From Misgurnus anguillicaudatus (Eukaryota > Chordata > Actinopteri > Cypriniformes > Cobitidae): 64,000 bases of DNA. Under the pieces are notes generated by a model. It ran no database searches. It was not told the DNA's origin and saw only the letters and a program-made list of their open reading frames with translations. Made by a program: the position numbers and the translations under genes. Where the stretch lies: the NCBI RefSeq assembly GCF_027580225.2, contig NC_073358.2, positions 45,304,001 to 45,368,000 of the forward strand, given 5' to 3'. Shown piece after piece: positions 10,393 through 22,739 of the stretch; position 1 is the stretch's first letter; the number at the start of each line of letters is the position of its first letter.

Positions 10393-12160
10393 ACTACAGG
10401 GGCATTTTTGCCCCATCATTTAAAATATGCAGCGCACTTTGTAACTTTGCATATTATGTTTGCCTTCGGTTAGAGAGAAAATTGTACATAAAACTGCAAT
10501 CATCAATAGGGAATTAGATATAACAGACACAGACAACACATATATCACATTTATCATCACCGTTAATTACAGCACAGAGTGCAATGTTTGTAATTTTGAT
10601 TGCATCACTGACTCACCACTTATTTCATCGGGAGTGATTCATAGTCATCAAAATGATCTAATCAAAAGAGGGAGTGAAACATTACACCCAAACAACTAAT
10701 ATTCTTGATTCAAACAGAAGAGACGAGGCACGCCGAACAAGTCATTTTTTGAACTAATTTTTAAAGGTTAAATCTCCTGCCCCCTGAACGAAAAGGATTT
10801 ATCACGAAGACCAAAAAACGGCAATGAGAAAAAATTATTCCCTCTATCCCTATCTTATTTAGCCACATCAAGTAATGTCTTTCCATCACTTTTAATCCTT
10901 TGAACCCATAAAAATCCATTAGATGATTTAAAATCCCCCAATCTGTACCATTCAAACACAGATAAGACCCATGGAATTGAAGAACTGACCTCTATGATAT
11001 TTTCAAAGGCAGATTTTCTGATACTGACCGTATTCCTATCAAAGAGACTCATTTTAGCAGCTATATTAAGCTTAAAGTGCTCTGTGACCGTAAGAGCTTG
11101 TCTCATAGGAACAGGCACAATGGAGGCAGGAGAAATAAAGTACTAATAATGAAGCACGAATGGACTTTTCTCTCAAAAGTGCATCTGTCTGTAAATATCA
11201 CTTTACACCATATAGCCAGCATATCGAGGCATCACAGCCTGTCAAATCACCTAGACAGTCCCCAAAACACAATTTTGAGACAATGATGATTTAAAACGTG
11301 AAGTAAGCCACATAAAATAGTAAGTAAACGCCACTGCATCAAGTGACATCCACCTGGCAGCAAGTAATAAAATATAAAAAGCAAAAAAGGTATGCGGGAG
11401 AAACATGACAAATACACATGACTGACGCAGGTCAAAGTCACGGTGGCAGCAGCAATGAGATTTCCTTCTTGTGGTATAACGCTACGGCAGGATAATAATA
11501 TTTCATAGACACAGGGGAGTGCTGTCCGTGACAGTCGACGAATTACAGAGTGTCGTCTCTTTGGCTTTGCCCAGACAGTCATTGATTCAGTAGGAACACT
11601 GAGAGGAGACCATTTAGGTGGATCAAAACACAGACGTTGCGCCAGGCAGGCTGCACGGATGCGCTTAAAGGGAGACGGAGGACTCCGAGGGTGACAAAGG
11701 CGGTTTGATTTGATATAGGAAGGCAGATTATCCAGCCCTCTCTGCATTAGCAAGTCTAAAAAACATTAAAAGCTGATTAGAAGCAAAGTAAGAGCAATTT
11801 GTGCTTAATTGTCTCACATTACATTCTCAGAGCAAAGTCACGCACACACATTGCCATTACAAAAGTCGAAGATTGTTCTGTAATTAATCTTGGTCTTACT
11901 GAAAGGCCCTTTATTATCAGAGCAGACAAAATTTGCTTAGTGCCATTTTAAACCAAATACAGAGAGATGTTCATCCTGACAAGTGATCATAAACTGTTTG
12001 ACAATGTACCACATGGATGGGTGAATCTAAAAAACATGTCATATTACATCCCAAAGTCAAAAGAGAGACAACATATTGTGTTTGTGTAGAAAGAAAATGC
12101 TTACAATGAAAAGGAAGCCCTAGATTTGTTGCATTGTGACATTATTTTCAAAGCAACTAA

Positions 12161-12163
<3 letters not shown>
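10393..12163. other. srrm4 intron 2, no feature recognised
   Basis: Mostly without recognised repeats. A 168-codon minus-strand frame (11247-11753) has no recognisable domain and no splice support, so it is not called. Confidence 0.4.

Positions 12164-12246
<83 letters not shown>
12164..12246. repeat. TA microsatellite
   Basis: About 41 uninterrupted TA units. Confidence 0.9.
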
Positions 12247-12250
<4 letters not shown>

Positions 12251-12299
12251 AGCTCAGATGCAAAAGCCGCTTAACGCCACCTCAAAAATGAGATAATAG

Positions 12300-13545
12300 C
12301 CTCTGTCACACAGTAATTTCGGTAAATTATCATGAATTTACCAGAATTAATTTACCAATAAATACAAAAATGTCCTGTTTACACACAGAGACGTTCCGTC
12401 TTTTTACTTTTGTTTTTACCATTAGATATCATTCAAACATCAGTATTAAAATACCGGTAAACACTGTGCGAGAGCTGAAGCTTTGCACATTAGGCTTACA
12501 GAGGGTGTGGTAATGCTGCGTTTACACCAGCCAGGGTAGAGGCGTCAAGCGCGATTGATTTCAATGTTAAGTCAATGTGAAGACACGTTGACTCACGTCT
12601 TTAGCGCGGTGCGGTAGACGCGATTCTGCCTTATTCGCGCGTCTAGTTCACGCGAATGGCGCGAATTGAGCGAATGGTGTTTTTTGTGCATTATGCATTT
12701 GATGCAAATTTGTGGCTGACGCCCGAGTAGAAAAATGTGAACTTTGGCAGATTTTCGTGCCGTGTTAACCAATCAGGAGCCTGCTTGCTGCTGTGGCGGC
12801 AGCCCCGCCCGGAGTCACTCATTCAACATTAAGGAACGCTTGATATTGTCCGTGAGCAGTCACCCGGAGCTACGACACAAGTTCCTATTTCTATAAAGAC
12901 AGGAATAAAAAGGCACAGGCTTGGAAGAGTGTCAGTGAGGACATTGGGCAACCTGGTAAGTTATAAATACACATTTCACTTTTGAGTCATGTGACGTTTA
13001 TCGACCTGCGGCATTCCCGACGTTTTTTAAACTTTTTTCCCCCTATACTAAGGTGACAGAATACAAACCGGTAACTCTCTCGATAAATGCACAATCAACA
13101 TCAGCCATCTTGCAAACAGACAACAGCATAGCACTTGCCCCTCCCACAAGAAGCGGATTTCGCCTCTGAGGCGCGTCAAATGCTTGCAAATGCTTGCTCT
13201 AGACGCGTAAATGCATTCAAACTGTTCAAGCGGCAAACTAGGCAATTTTGACGCCTCAAACGCGGCTGGTGTAAACGCATTAGGACGTTGGCAATTCTGC
13301 AAATAGATGGTAAGCTATTTAAACAACTTTAGTGAAGAAATGTGCTCGACTTTTAAGAAGCGTGTGTGGAAACGTCCGTTAACAGTGCAGGAATAAACGT
13401 GTCATCTGTATCAAAACATTATGATTGGCCAGAAGCTGTCAGCACGGTCTGACGTTTTCCGTTCTAAATGCTGGTAATCTTTATTTTCCGTTCACACACA
13501 GCACTTACCGATAAAAAAATGGTAATTTGCAAAAATACAGAAATA
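12300..13545. repeat. Decayed element with ACACACAG/GGTAA words, hosting a second element
   Basis: The left part (CACACAGTAATTTCGGTAAA, CGTTCCGTC, TTTACCATTAG) and right part (GTTTTCCGTTC, GGTAATCTTTATTTTCCG, CACACACAGCACTTACCG) are roughly complementary and bracket the element at 12517-13279. Exact ends are unclear. Confidence 0.45.
12517..13279. mobile_element. Non-autonomous element with TGCGTTTACACCAGCC ends
   Basis: Inverted ends TGCGTTTACACCAGCC and GGCTGGTGTAAACGCA, GC-rich inside, with repeated GCGTC/GACGC words and GTAGACGCGATT. The same family occurs at 49922-50316. No clear target duplication. Confidence 0.6.
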
Positions 13546-13659
13546 TAGGTTTGTTGGCAGAATTTGTTAAAACTGATAAAAAGTTAATTTACAAGAAGCC
13601 ACACTTAGAGGGTTTTGCATCTTGAGCTCTTCATAGTACTTTAAATATTGCTTTAAATT

Positions 13660-14105
13660 CTTAGTAGCTGAGCTTCCATCCAAACGTGAAGCGAATATTT
13701 TAAAAAGTCGCAAAAACCGGAAAACAAACAAATGCGAATTGGGTGCGTTTCCATCAAGTTGTCAGAGCCAATGACGGTGGTATTGGTGACCAACAGTAAA
13801 CAAAACTAGGCATGCTTGGAAAATGGAGACAGGACTGCATGTTTTCACGATAGGGCAAGTTATTAAAGGTCCCGTTTTTCCTAATCCCATTTTTCAAACT
13901 TTAGTTGGTGTGTAAGGGTGCTGTTAGATCATAAATAATATCTATAAAATGATAAAGCTCAAAGTTCACTGCCAGGCGATATATTTTCTTTAACAGAGTT
14001 CCCCTTTCAAAGCCTACAGCGAAATTTGCCGTTGCCATCACTTGTTTCTTATGCAATATTTCAAAATGCGCATAAAATCATGGTGATGGAAACATGGCTA
14101 CTAAA
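13660..14105. mobile_element. Element with TTCCATCCA/TGATGGAAAC ends, interrupted by a repeat fragment
   Basis: Left TAGTAGCTGAGCTTCCATCC, right GGTGATGGAAACATGGCTAC, an imperfect inverted pair; the interior contains AATGCGAATTGGGTGCG and TTCAAAATGCGCAT. The segment 13867-14012 is the CAAACTTTAGTTGGTG repeat also seen at 1236-1500, here inserted. Confidence 0.5.
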
Positions 14106-14119
14106 TATTAAAAATTCTT

Positions 14120-14375
14120 AGTTAGGAATATTTCACCCCAAAATTATCATTATTAACTAACTTTAAGTTGTTCCAAACTTGTATAAATGCCTTTATTCTG
14201 CTAAAAACAAATCAAAATATTTTGAAGAATGAATGTAACAAAACAGATCTGGGGCACCATTGACTTCCGTATTAAGAAAATAATTATATGATTGAAGTCA
14301 GTGGTGCCCCAGGTCTGTTTGACAATAACTTAAGGGTAAGTAAATAATAACAGAATGTTTATTTTGGGCCATTTT
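14120..14375. mobile_element. Short foldback MITE
   Basis: TCACCCCAAAATTATCATTA on the left pairs with AACAGAATGTTTATTTTGGG on the right. The inner arms CAGATCTGGGGCACCATTGA and TCAGTGGTGCCCCAGGTCTG are almost perfect. It is the widespread cyprinid type beginning near TTCACCC and AAGTTGTTCCAAAC. Confidence 0.7.
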
Positions 14376-14454
14376 TCAAGTGACTGGATGGTGGGAAATG
14401 CTGTGAAATCTTTAAGGATTTATCTAAGCTCATGTGTTAACTACACCAAGGTAA

Positions 14455-14914
14455 TAGGGATGTAACGGTATTATACATTTCGTGGTATTGCGGTATGAGA
14501 TTTTCCCGGTACCGCCGTGGTCACATGATTCGGTAAACGTTAGGTCTTCCGGGAAACACGTGTATTTTTTTTCAGCCAAGTGGAGGAACGCGGGAAAACT
14601 AGGTCAATTGAGGGAGTGACTCAATTCTTAAAACCTGAGTTGTTTAAAGTTGACAAACTAAACTGAAACTTTATTTTTATTTTATAACATGGTCTAATTA
14701 TTTTTGTCCTTTTTATGAAAATTGTAAACACTACACTACACTACACTACACTTTGTACATTGTAATGTTCAGTCTTGTTTAATAAACACTTATGCAATTT
14801 TTCCAAGTCTTTGTTTGTGTTTTCCTTCATGTAAATGTTTCAATAATTACCGTACCGTGGGCATCATGCCGAAATATTACCGTACCGTGAATTTTTGATA
14901 CCGTTACATCCCTA
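14455..14914. mobile_element. hAT-like element (TAGGGATGTAACGGTAT ends)
   Basis: Inverted ends TAGGGATGTAACGGTAT and ATACCGTTACATCCCTA, with repeated CGGTAT/ATACCG and TACCGTACCGTG words just inside, as in hAT subterminal repeats. No clean 8-bp duplication is visible. A small ACTAC tandem run lies near 14733-14752. Confidence 0.75.
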
Positions 14915-15690
14915 GTAATTAGTATCAAAAGCTTCTGCCATTGCCATGTTACTGTAATATGCTAATAACAGGTTAAGTGGAATTGAAACTCATTCATAAC
15001 TGGCATTCATAACTCACTACTATCACTAGGACGACAGTATTCTCTTCTGTTTTCTCAATCCGCAGGGCATTAAAATACACGATCACAACAACATATCCGA
15101 CACCTTTCATTCACACAGCCTAATGTCGGCAATCTTATTCAGCTTGTGTTTTTCCTCAATGGCTTTTAAAGGCTTTCCATCAATTTCGGTTAACCTTGAA
15201 GGCACGCAGGTGACGAACACGCCCCTAATGGCCACCATCACTTTAGCTGTCAAAAGAACCAGCGAAATGAGGGTCGTCCTGTGAGTTAGAGCGCTGACAC
15301 ACTCAGGAGAATATTCAAGGATAGAGAGTTAAAAGACTGTCAAAATTGATAATGGACATCTCACTGTGAGCTTCAGCGTGGTTTACATTGGAAGCACTTC
15401 TATACTGTGCATGCCATTTCATTTTTGACTAAATGTAACATGATACTTTCCCTTAAAAAAATCTAATCAAAACACAGAAGCTTAAAAGTGTCTATACAAT
15501 GTATACATTCTCGTCGCAATAGATAACATGCATTTTGAGTCCTGTGAGTAAAGATCATAAAGGGGGCTTTTGACTGAGCACTGACACACTCCAAAGGATG
15601 TTAAACTTGTTAAACTGTCATGAAACAATACTTTTAACAGAATGATTTAACAGAAGTGCCTTCCTCCTAAACAAGGAGCTCACTATTTAA
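14915..15690. other. Repeat-free intronic stretch, possible regulatory DNA
   Basis: No transposon ends or exon. 15040-15340 has balanced composition. Conservation cannot be tested here. Confidence 0.3.
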
Positions 15691-16166
15691 GGGTGTTTTC
15701 ACACCTAGTTTGTTTCAGCCCTCCAAATGCTCTCGGAGCAGTTCAGTGTGTATGTGTGAACAAACCAAGTGATCTCAGACCCCCCTAAAAGGACCCAAAA
15801 GTAAACCGAACTCAGACCACGTCCGGAGGTGGTCCGAGTACGGTTCGCTTTTGGGTTCCTTTTCTTTTTGAGATGTAAAATCAATGAGGTCCCGGTCCGC
15901 TTCGCGTGTCGTTTGGACAGTGCAACAAAATAAACTGCTGCACAGACAGCTGGGGTCTGAGTTCTTATGAAGTTGTGATGTGAACAAGAAAGGGTCTGAG
16001 ATCACTTCAGTTCTGAAGAGGACCAAAAAAGGACTGGGTCCTCTTTTGAGTCCACTATATTGTGAACACCAAAAGGACTGAGGTCACATTCAGCTAGTTC
16101 CTTTTTGGTTCACTTTAAGTGTACTGGGTTTGGTTCTTTTAAAATAAACTATATGTGAAAACACTC
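15691..16166. mobile_element. PIF/Harbinger-like element (GGGTGTTTTCACA ends), copy 1
   Basis: Ends GGGTGTTTTCACACCTAG and the complement of GAGTGTTTTCACATATAG, with TAA on both sides (15688-15690, 16167-16169). The interior has GGACCGGG/CCGGTCC words. The same family occurs at 35033-35789. Non-coding. Confidence 0.6.
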
Positions 16167-16202
16167 TAAAATGTCAAGTTACTGACAGGTACCCCTAATT
16201 AA

Positions 16203-17121
16203 AGGAATATTCAATTTTCTTAAAAGAAAAATCCAGATAATTTACTCATCACCATGTCATCCAAAATGTTAATGTCTTTCTTTGTTCAGTCGAGAAGAAA
16301 TTATGTTTTTTTGAGGAAAACATTGCAGGATTTTTCTCATTTTAATGGACTTCAAAAGAGCCCAGCATTTAATACTTAACTCAACACTTAACAATTTTTT
16401 TTCAACGGAGTTTCAAAGGACTATAAACGAAAGGACTAAATCCCAAACGAGGCATAGGGTCTTGCGAAACGATTATCATTTTTGACAAGAAATATAACAA
16501 ATATACACTTTCAAAGCACAACTTCTCGTCTAGCTCGGGTCGTGATACGCCCGCGTGACCCCACGCAATACGTCACGACATCAAGAGGCCACAGAGGACG
16601 AACGCGAAACTCCGCCCCAGTGTTTACAAGTGTGTTGAAAGAGGACCGTTTCGACGTTGTTGTATGTCAACTGATACTAATTAATGTCTTTGTGTCAGTT
16701 TATTTTTTACAATGGTCTGCAAATTTGCGTTTTATATATGTAACATGTGACCTCCTTACGTCACTACGCATTTACGTTGGGTCACGCTGGACCGGATCTA
16801 GACGAAAAGTTGTGGTTTAAAAGAGCATATTTTTTATTTTTCTTGTCAAAAATGACAATCATTTCGCTAGATAAGACCCTTATGCCTCGTTTGGGATCGT
16901 TTATAGACCTTTGAAACTCCGTTGAAAAAACTGTTAAGTGTTGAGTTAAGTATTAAATGCTGGGCTCTATTAAAGTCCACCAAAATGAGAAAAATCCTGC
17001 AATGTTTTCCTCAAAAAACATAACTTCTTCTCGACTGAACAAAGAAAGACATCAACATTCTGGATGACATGCTGGCGAGCAAACCATCTGGATTTTTCTT
17101 TTAAGAAAATGGACTAATCCT
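16203..17121. mobile_element. Foldback element flanked by TTAA (copy 2)
   Basis: Same family as 234-1149, about 919 bp, flanked by TTAA at 16199-16202 and 17122-17125. Arms start AGGAATATTCAATTTTC and end with the complement of AGGATTAGTCCATTTTC. The central region keeps high identity with copy 1 (for example CGAACGCGAAACTCCGCCCC), so both moved relatively recently. Confidence 0.75.
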
Positions 17122-17125
17122 TTAA

Positions 17126-18122
17126 GGGTGTCACGATTTTGATTTTAAATCAAAATCAATCGAAATTAAGTCACAACCTCAAACTTCGAATTAAAAATGG
17201 AATCGTCGATGCTGCCACGCCCCCATGTCACGTCCAGTCTGCTTGCCAAGCGAAAAAAAAACACACGTGTTGAGTGCTGCAAGTCAACCTTCCTCAACTG
17301 TGCTACAGCCAGTTAACTCTTTCCCCGCCATTGACGAGATATCTCGTCAATTAAGAGAAAACGCTTCCCCGCCAATGACGAGATTTTCCGTTTTTCCGCA
17401 ATACCGCTATTATCCACCAGGTGGCGCACTTCCGTAACTTTTTAAACCCGGAAGTATTGCACTATGGCAAGCAGTTGCATGTCCGTGTCTGTTTTAAAGA
17501 TCGCTCTGAATGGGATCTCTATGAAAAGTCCGTCACAAAAATGGAATTATCTCTGCTTTTTGCTCAAAATGTGGTGTTTTTGCAGAAACCTACCCATATT
17601 CAAAAGCTGATTACAAAAGAACCACTGAAGGTAGGAAGAAACGTTTTTTTTGTTTGAAAGCAGAGGGTCTGTTCTTTCATTTGATATATTGTATGTTTAT
17701 ATATTTAAAGAAGAACATTTTCTGGAAGGCATTAAACTTTGGTGAAAATCATGAAAAACGCTGGCGCTGGCTGGCAACTTTTTTTAAAAACGCTGGCGGT
17801 GAAAGAGTTAAAAGATAGCATGGCAGATGCAGGAAACACCACGTGAGCTGCTCTTTACATGGGAAAAAAAAAACAGCAAGCGCCTCCCGCCTTTAGCTGA
17901 ACTCAATCAGAGCATGCTTGCGTGCACAGCAGAATGGCGTCTGTGCCAGGACCGGTCTGGGTTCAAGGTCAGATATTATATTTCATAAAAGTCTAGTTTA
18001 AAAATGGCAAAGCAACCTGTTCTGTTATAAAGCAAAAATCGAGAATCGAATATGAACGTGACCTTAGAACCGAAACAGTAACCGAATCGAGGATTTGGAG
18101 AATCGAGACAATCCTACCCCTA
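17126..18122. mobile_element. hAT-like element (GGGTGTCACGATT), interrupted
   Basis: Left GGGTGTCACGATTTTGATTT; right AATCGAGACAATCCTACCCC. Subterminal AATCGA words are repeated on both sides, and CACGTG-type sites lie inside. It directly abuts the foldback at 16203-17121. It is interrupted at 17317-17807 by another element. Exact ends and the target duplication are uncertain. Confidence 0.6.
17317..17807 (+). mobile_element. TTAA-flanked element with CTCTTTCCCCGCCA ends (copy 1)
   Basis: Inverted ends CTCTTTCCCCGCCA and TGGCGGTGAAAGAG, with TTAA on both sides (17313-17316, 17808-17811). The inside repeats GACGAGATATCTCGTC and CCCCGCCAATGACGAG. It carries an open frame (17421-17657) shared with the copy at 54118-54425 but not recognisable as a transposase. 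The TTAA target fits piggyBac or Kolobok. Confidence 0.75.
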
Positions 18123-18399
18123 ATCTTACAAGTTTTCCCGTTTTCTTTTTATTAGAAAATATACAGACTCGTAGAGGTGACATTTGCTAAAATAAAAAGA
18201 TTAAAGACTATCACCTCCACGGCTTCATAAAAACATGACAAAACTAACATGAAATATGAAAAATCACCACCAAGCGTCCGACAGCTCTTTTAAACTTTAG
18301 TAAACACATTTAAAAACTGACAAGGAAATACTCTGTGGATGAATCTTTGTTGGGAGTTGTGTCCATGTTGCATTGTTTTTTGAGATCTACATGCATGAT

Positions 18400-19470
18400 G
18401 ATGTTTAAAGTCCCCTACAAGGTCTGTAGTCCCACGTAGCAACTTGCTAGCAACCGCCTTTTTAAAAACACTTTAAAACTTAAAAAAATCACGGGTGGGG
18501 GTATTATTCGTGTCTTTTATGCCGTAGAATAAAACATGAAAATATCCTGACTTTATGTTAAAGGGGTGGATCAATGTTATTTCATGCATTCTGAGTTATG
18601 AACACAGTTATAGAGTTGTTTCCTCATGCTAAACGTAGGCAAAGTGTCAAAAAAGCAGTTGGGCGTGACAGTATTTCTGTGCCAAATGCAATTCGCCGGG
18701 GTTCGTACAAGTTTCGGAAAGTTTTTTTCAATTACATGTTCAGCTGACGTTTCAGGGGTTTCTATACGTATCACTTCTTTTTATGGGCACTTCCCCCAGA
18801 AAACCCCACCAACCAATCAATCAGCGGGAGACGCTAGAACTTACAAACATCACGCGACAGCTTTGTTTAATTTCAAAACTCAACAATGCCACGAAAGAAG
18901 AAGTGTGTTTTTGGAGGTAAGGAGAAGAAAGTCAGCCTTATGAAAACAATGGATATAGTTTATTATCCGGGGTAGCAGTGGAGTTTTGCGTGTGTGTTTG
19001 ATGCGCTGGATTTTCCCAACCGGGTCATGAGTTGCATGCGGTAAGTAAGACTTCTATCTTATGTTGGAAATAGGCGCGTGCATATTATATAAATGACACG
19101 AACATGTAGTAAATCATAAGTTAAACAGTGTTGTATACAGTAGTGTTGCATAACTCGTACTCGCTCCTCCCGCGGTAGTAACTCCTCCCTCTTCATTTTG
19201 TTGTACGTTATCGGAAAGATTCGGTAAAGCTAATCTTTCTTTTATAAATCTGATTAAACTAAAGACTCTTCGGAGATATAAAGGATGTAATACTACTCTA
19301 TAGGTACTCCAGATTAACATCAGAAATGCAGAAACAGCGTGTGTTTTGTGAGCTTTAACCCAAGATCAAATACCTGACTTTGGGACTGTAGAACCGAAAG
19401 TGCTAAAAAGCTAACTTGCTTCCGGGTTTTGCCAACAAATGTCATCCTTGCGGCATTGTATTGTCACGGA
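18400..19470. repeat. Dispersed repeat with THAP-like coding remnant (tentative)
   Basis: I recognise this as repeated cyprinid DNA (segments around AAAGGGGTGGATCAATG, GGCGTGACAGTATTTCTGTG, TCACGCGACAGCTTTG, AACAATGGATATAGTTTA). A short open stretch from ATG at 18886 reads MPRKKKCVFGGKEKK and stops after about 30 codons. It may be a decayed domain start, but function is unknown. Ends are not defined; no inverted repeats found. 18123-18399 holds nothing recognised. Confidence 0.4.
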
Positions 19471-20204
19471 TGAAGAAAAGCAGTTTGTGGATCTTTGAGA
19501 TTTAGCTTGATCTGACTTAATCTTTCTTTGATCTGGCATTGTTTAGCTACAGTGTGTTTGATTATAACATTGCCACTGTCAACACAACACAAGATGAAAC
19601 TGGCTGAAAAACTGAGCATTAACTTACGTAAAGTTTAGCTTGCTTGAGATAACAAGTAAGTGTATTCCCTGTTTAACATACAGATGTGTTGCTGTTCCAC
19701 TGTGTTATCACAAGCACTTTGAAGGTATCAAAGGAAATAAAGCGTTAAGAATTCAGTACTGAATCAATTTCTTTTACCACGGAGTTTGAATTTGGTGGAT
19801 GGGCAGTATAAGGGCCCCATCAAAGACGCCTGTGTTAAATTTTCAGCAACACCTGAATGTTTACACTGTGGCGAGGAGATAAGAGTGTTTATGTCTGCGC
19901 CACTTAAAGTTTGGGGTTCCTAATTCATGCTTGTTGAGTGAGGCTACAGCTTAGAAGTGGATTTGGTGCTTCACATTTTCACGCGTTTGATCTTCGAAGG
20001 GTCAAAATAAGATTCATGTTTGAATAGATTTATCGGTGCAAAGGTTCTGTGGTTTAATTATACAACGTCTTCAACGCTTACTGTATAGTTCAAAGGTGGT
20101 GGAAAACAGCTATTTTACATTCAAAGTAACAAATAGTATCTGTTCTAGAGCAGCTGACATGTTTGTACCCAAACACTGAAATAAGACGTTCAGAAGATAC
20201 AAAC
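19471..20204. other. srrm4 intron 2, distal part, no feature
   Basis: Contains the exon 2 donor at its right border. No other feature recognised. Confidence 0.35.
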
Positions 20205-20345
20205 CTCCGGGCTCGGCGGTGGCTGTGATGTTTACGTCCTCTGTGTTTTGTGTGTCCATTTTTCTTTCGTGTTTTTGAAACTGTGTCTTTAATTTCTTTT
20301 TTTTCCTCATTGTCTTTAGGTGATAAGGTAACAGCTGTCTCCGAT
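20205..20345 (-). CDS. srrm4: srrm4 coding exon 2
   Basis: 141-nt exon encoding residues 44-90. The acceptor is TTCTATTCCAG followed by exon ATCGG; the donor is exon GGAG followed by GTTTGT. The first base completes a Lys codon left open by exon 1, and the frame stays open and exits again in phase 2. The product is Lys/Arg/His-rich towards its end (KHRGRKHHSHRRAR, residues 77-90). This part of SRRM4 is poorly conserved between fish and mammals, so the exon is assigned by splice sites, exact phase fit to exons 1 and 3, and composition rather than strong residue identity. Longer open frames that run through here (20090-20365, 20110-20454) read into intron. An additional small exon in the 43-kb intron 1 cannot be excluded, but the phases do not require one. 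Confidence 0.82.
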
Positions 20346-21419
20346 CTGGAATAGAAGAAAAACATGATGTATTTAGTATAAAATATTTAAACAGTTTGCA
20401 AAGATTTTCCATGTGCAACTGGTTGTCTATGAAAAGCAATTTTGGGCAAATCATTGCATTGAAATCCAGATAACTGTTGTAACAAAATACAGTTCAGATC
20501 TGTAATGAAATTAGAAAGCCACAGTTTGAAAAACATGAAAAAATGTCCATGACTTTGTTTTAAAGTACACTGATGTTTGGGTTAAGATTTAGCTTACTGC
20601 TGCAAAACCTTGAAATATTTTATGTTTCTTTTTCTCAGACCATCGTAAATGCAGAGGTCATCTGCTCAGTATTCAAATGAGAAGCCTTTATTTACATGCC
20701 TCAGTTGAACATGACATTTCTGAAATAATTTTAGGTTGTAATGGTTTGAAAACTCCATATGCCCGTCAGCTATCAGTGAAGAAGAGCAAAAAGAGTGGTA
20801 TGTGTATATTTCGTGAACTAATAAATCAAAAAATGTATGCTGTATGATGTTTCACTAATTGCATTCTGTCAGCCTGAAAAATGTAATAATTCAATGACAT
20901 GAACTTGAGCAATTCAGTTTGTCCAAGCTATATAACAGTACTTGCTTAAGGGTAAACAAACAGGGTTTCTTTCTTACATGTGTTTTTAAGTAAAAAGTAT
21001 GCAGATATGTTTTTTGTTTGGATATACACTGTATCGCACAATAACATGTCAAATTATTTAGTTTCAGATAATTTAAATATATAAAGCTATAGAAAAACTC
21101 TGAAATTGCCTTGAAGATATCACCAAAGAGAATTGATTTAAACATTAAACATTTGACACAATTGCATATAGTAGCTGAACTCTAAATTAACTACAAATAC
21201 AGGAATTGACAGAGAAGGCAAATTTATTTATAAACAAAATCCATATGAGACTCATTTGACTCATTTCTTGCTAAAATTTTATTATGATAAAAGCCACTTT
21301 TTTATTTTGTAAGTCGCTTTGCAAAAATGTCTCTGTGCAAAATATTATTTAGAACACATGACTAATCATAATGTCAAGTTTGAAACAATTTAAATATATT
21401 TAATTAATGTTATCAATGT
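20346..21419. other. srrm4 intron 1 near exon 2, no feature
   Basis: Polypyrimidine tract and acceptor of exon 2 at the left border. The rest is AT-rich without repeat ends or exons. Confidence 0.35.
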
Positions 21420-22070
21420 AATAAAACCAGCCTAAAAAATCCATTTTTTTTACATTAAAGTCCATGTAAAGTCATTCCAGAGAATTGTTTTGAAACACAT
21501 TATAAATGTGAGAAATGTATTGCTGAAACAGATTGTTTAACAGTTTTTCGCCATTTCTGAGTTATGGAGTATTTGGACGGGGCTAAAACGGTAACTCGAT
21601 GACACACTGGAGCAACTGAGCATGGCCCCGAAACCTTACACAATCGCGAGCATAAATTGCGAGCAGGTTGTACACTGCAAAAAAATGACTTAGTATTTTT
21701 TTCTTGTTTTAAGTACAAATATCTAAAAATTCTTAAATCAAGATGCATTTTCTTTATGAGCAAAATGACAGAAGAAAATATGTCCAGTTTTTAGACAACT
21801 TAGTGAATTTGTGCATAAAACAAGCTATTTAAAAAAAACTAGACATATTTTTTTGGTAGCTTTGCTCATCAAGAAAATGCATCTTGATTTAACAATTTTT
21901 AGATATTTATACTAAAAACAAAACAAAAAATACGGTAAAAAAGTCATTTCTTTGCAGTGTAGTGGTATTTGAATATTGAAAGAGAATGCAGCTTTCCAGC
22001 AAGTGGGCGTGGTTTTAGAGCAGACAATGGACACGCCCCCCATCATTTTGGAGAAAAGAATCCTACTTAT
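21420..22070. repeat. Dispersed repeat (AAAGTCCATGTAAAGTCATT family) with an insertion
   Basis: The left part (to 21672) and right part (from 21960, AGTGGGCGTGGTTTTAGAGC, ACACGCCCCCCATCATTTTG) are two halves of one repeat type separated by the MITE at 21673-21959. Ends not defined. Confidence 0.5.
21673..21959. mobile_element. CACTGCAAAAAAATGACTT palindromic MITE, TA target
   Basis: Inverted ends CACTGCAAAAAAATGACTT and AAGTCATTTCTTTGCAGTG; inner arms ATCAAGATGCATTTTCTT and AAGAAAATGCATCTTGAT are perfect complements. TA on both sides. Confidence 0.8.
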
Positions 22071-22176
22071 TTTTTAATTTATTTTTTTGATAACTTATTT
22101 TACTTACTTGGCATTTTTATTATTTAAATTTGGCTGGGTTGTTTTCACATTTTTCAAACTCAGAACACATATTTAA

Positions 22177-22578
22177 AGGGGACATATCATTACAAATTTT
22201 TCCATGTTTTAGTGCTGTAATTGGGTCCCAAGTGCTTCTATCAACCTAGAAAATTTGAGAAAGATCAACCCAGTAACTTAGTTTAAAAATAGCTCATTGA
22301 CATTTGGCTCCCCTTGTGATGTCAGAAGGGGATAATACCACCCCTTAATCTGCCCTATCCAACCACGGCACTGCCATTTAGTGCAGAGATCAACTCATTT
22401 GCATTTTAAAGGACATACCCAAAAACAACATATTTTTGCTCACACCTACAAAGTGGCAATTTTAACATGCTATAATAAATTATCTATATGATATTATATT
22501 ACTAGAACTTCACATACGTACTCTGGGGACACCAAAGATTTATTTGACATCTGAAAAAAGTCTTGTGAAATGTCCCCT
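22177..22578. mobile_element. TTAA-flanked MITE (AGGGGACAT ends)
   Basis: Ends AGGGGACAT and ATGTCCCCT between TTAA at 22173-22176 and 22579-22582. It is an abundant cyprinid type (AGTGCTTCTATCAACCTAGA, AGATCAACCCAGTAACTTAG). Confidence 0.75.
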
Positions 22579-22739
22579 TTAATATCGCTTTATGCAGAAA
22601 AATCAGTCTGATGAATACTGTACTTGAGTGTAGGGAGACCTAGAGATCAAAACAAGATTGTGATACAGCACTTAAGCCTTACTTTTCCTGTCAGATCTTT
22701 CACAAAGAACTTGAAAATAAATGCATAAATAAAACTGAT

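Noticed and set aside
11247..11753. 168-codon minus-strand frame, the longest in the window
   Set aside because: No recognisable domain, no splice sites fitting srrm4, ordinary composition; expected by chance in 64 kb.
16482..16820. 112-codon frame shared with 551-829
   Set aside because: Similarity is due to both being copies of the same foldback element; no known protein domain and no start or stop conservation.
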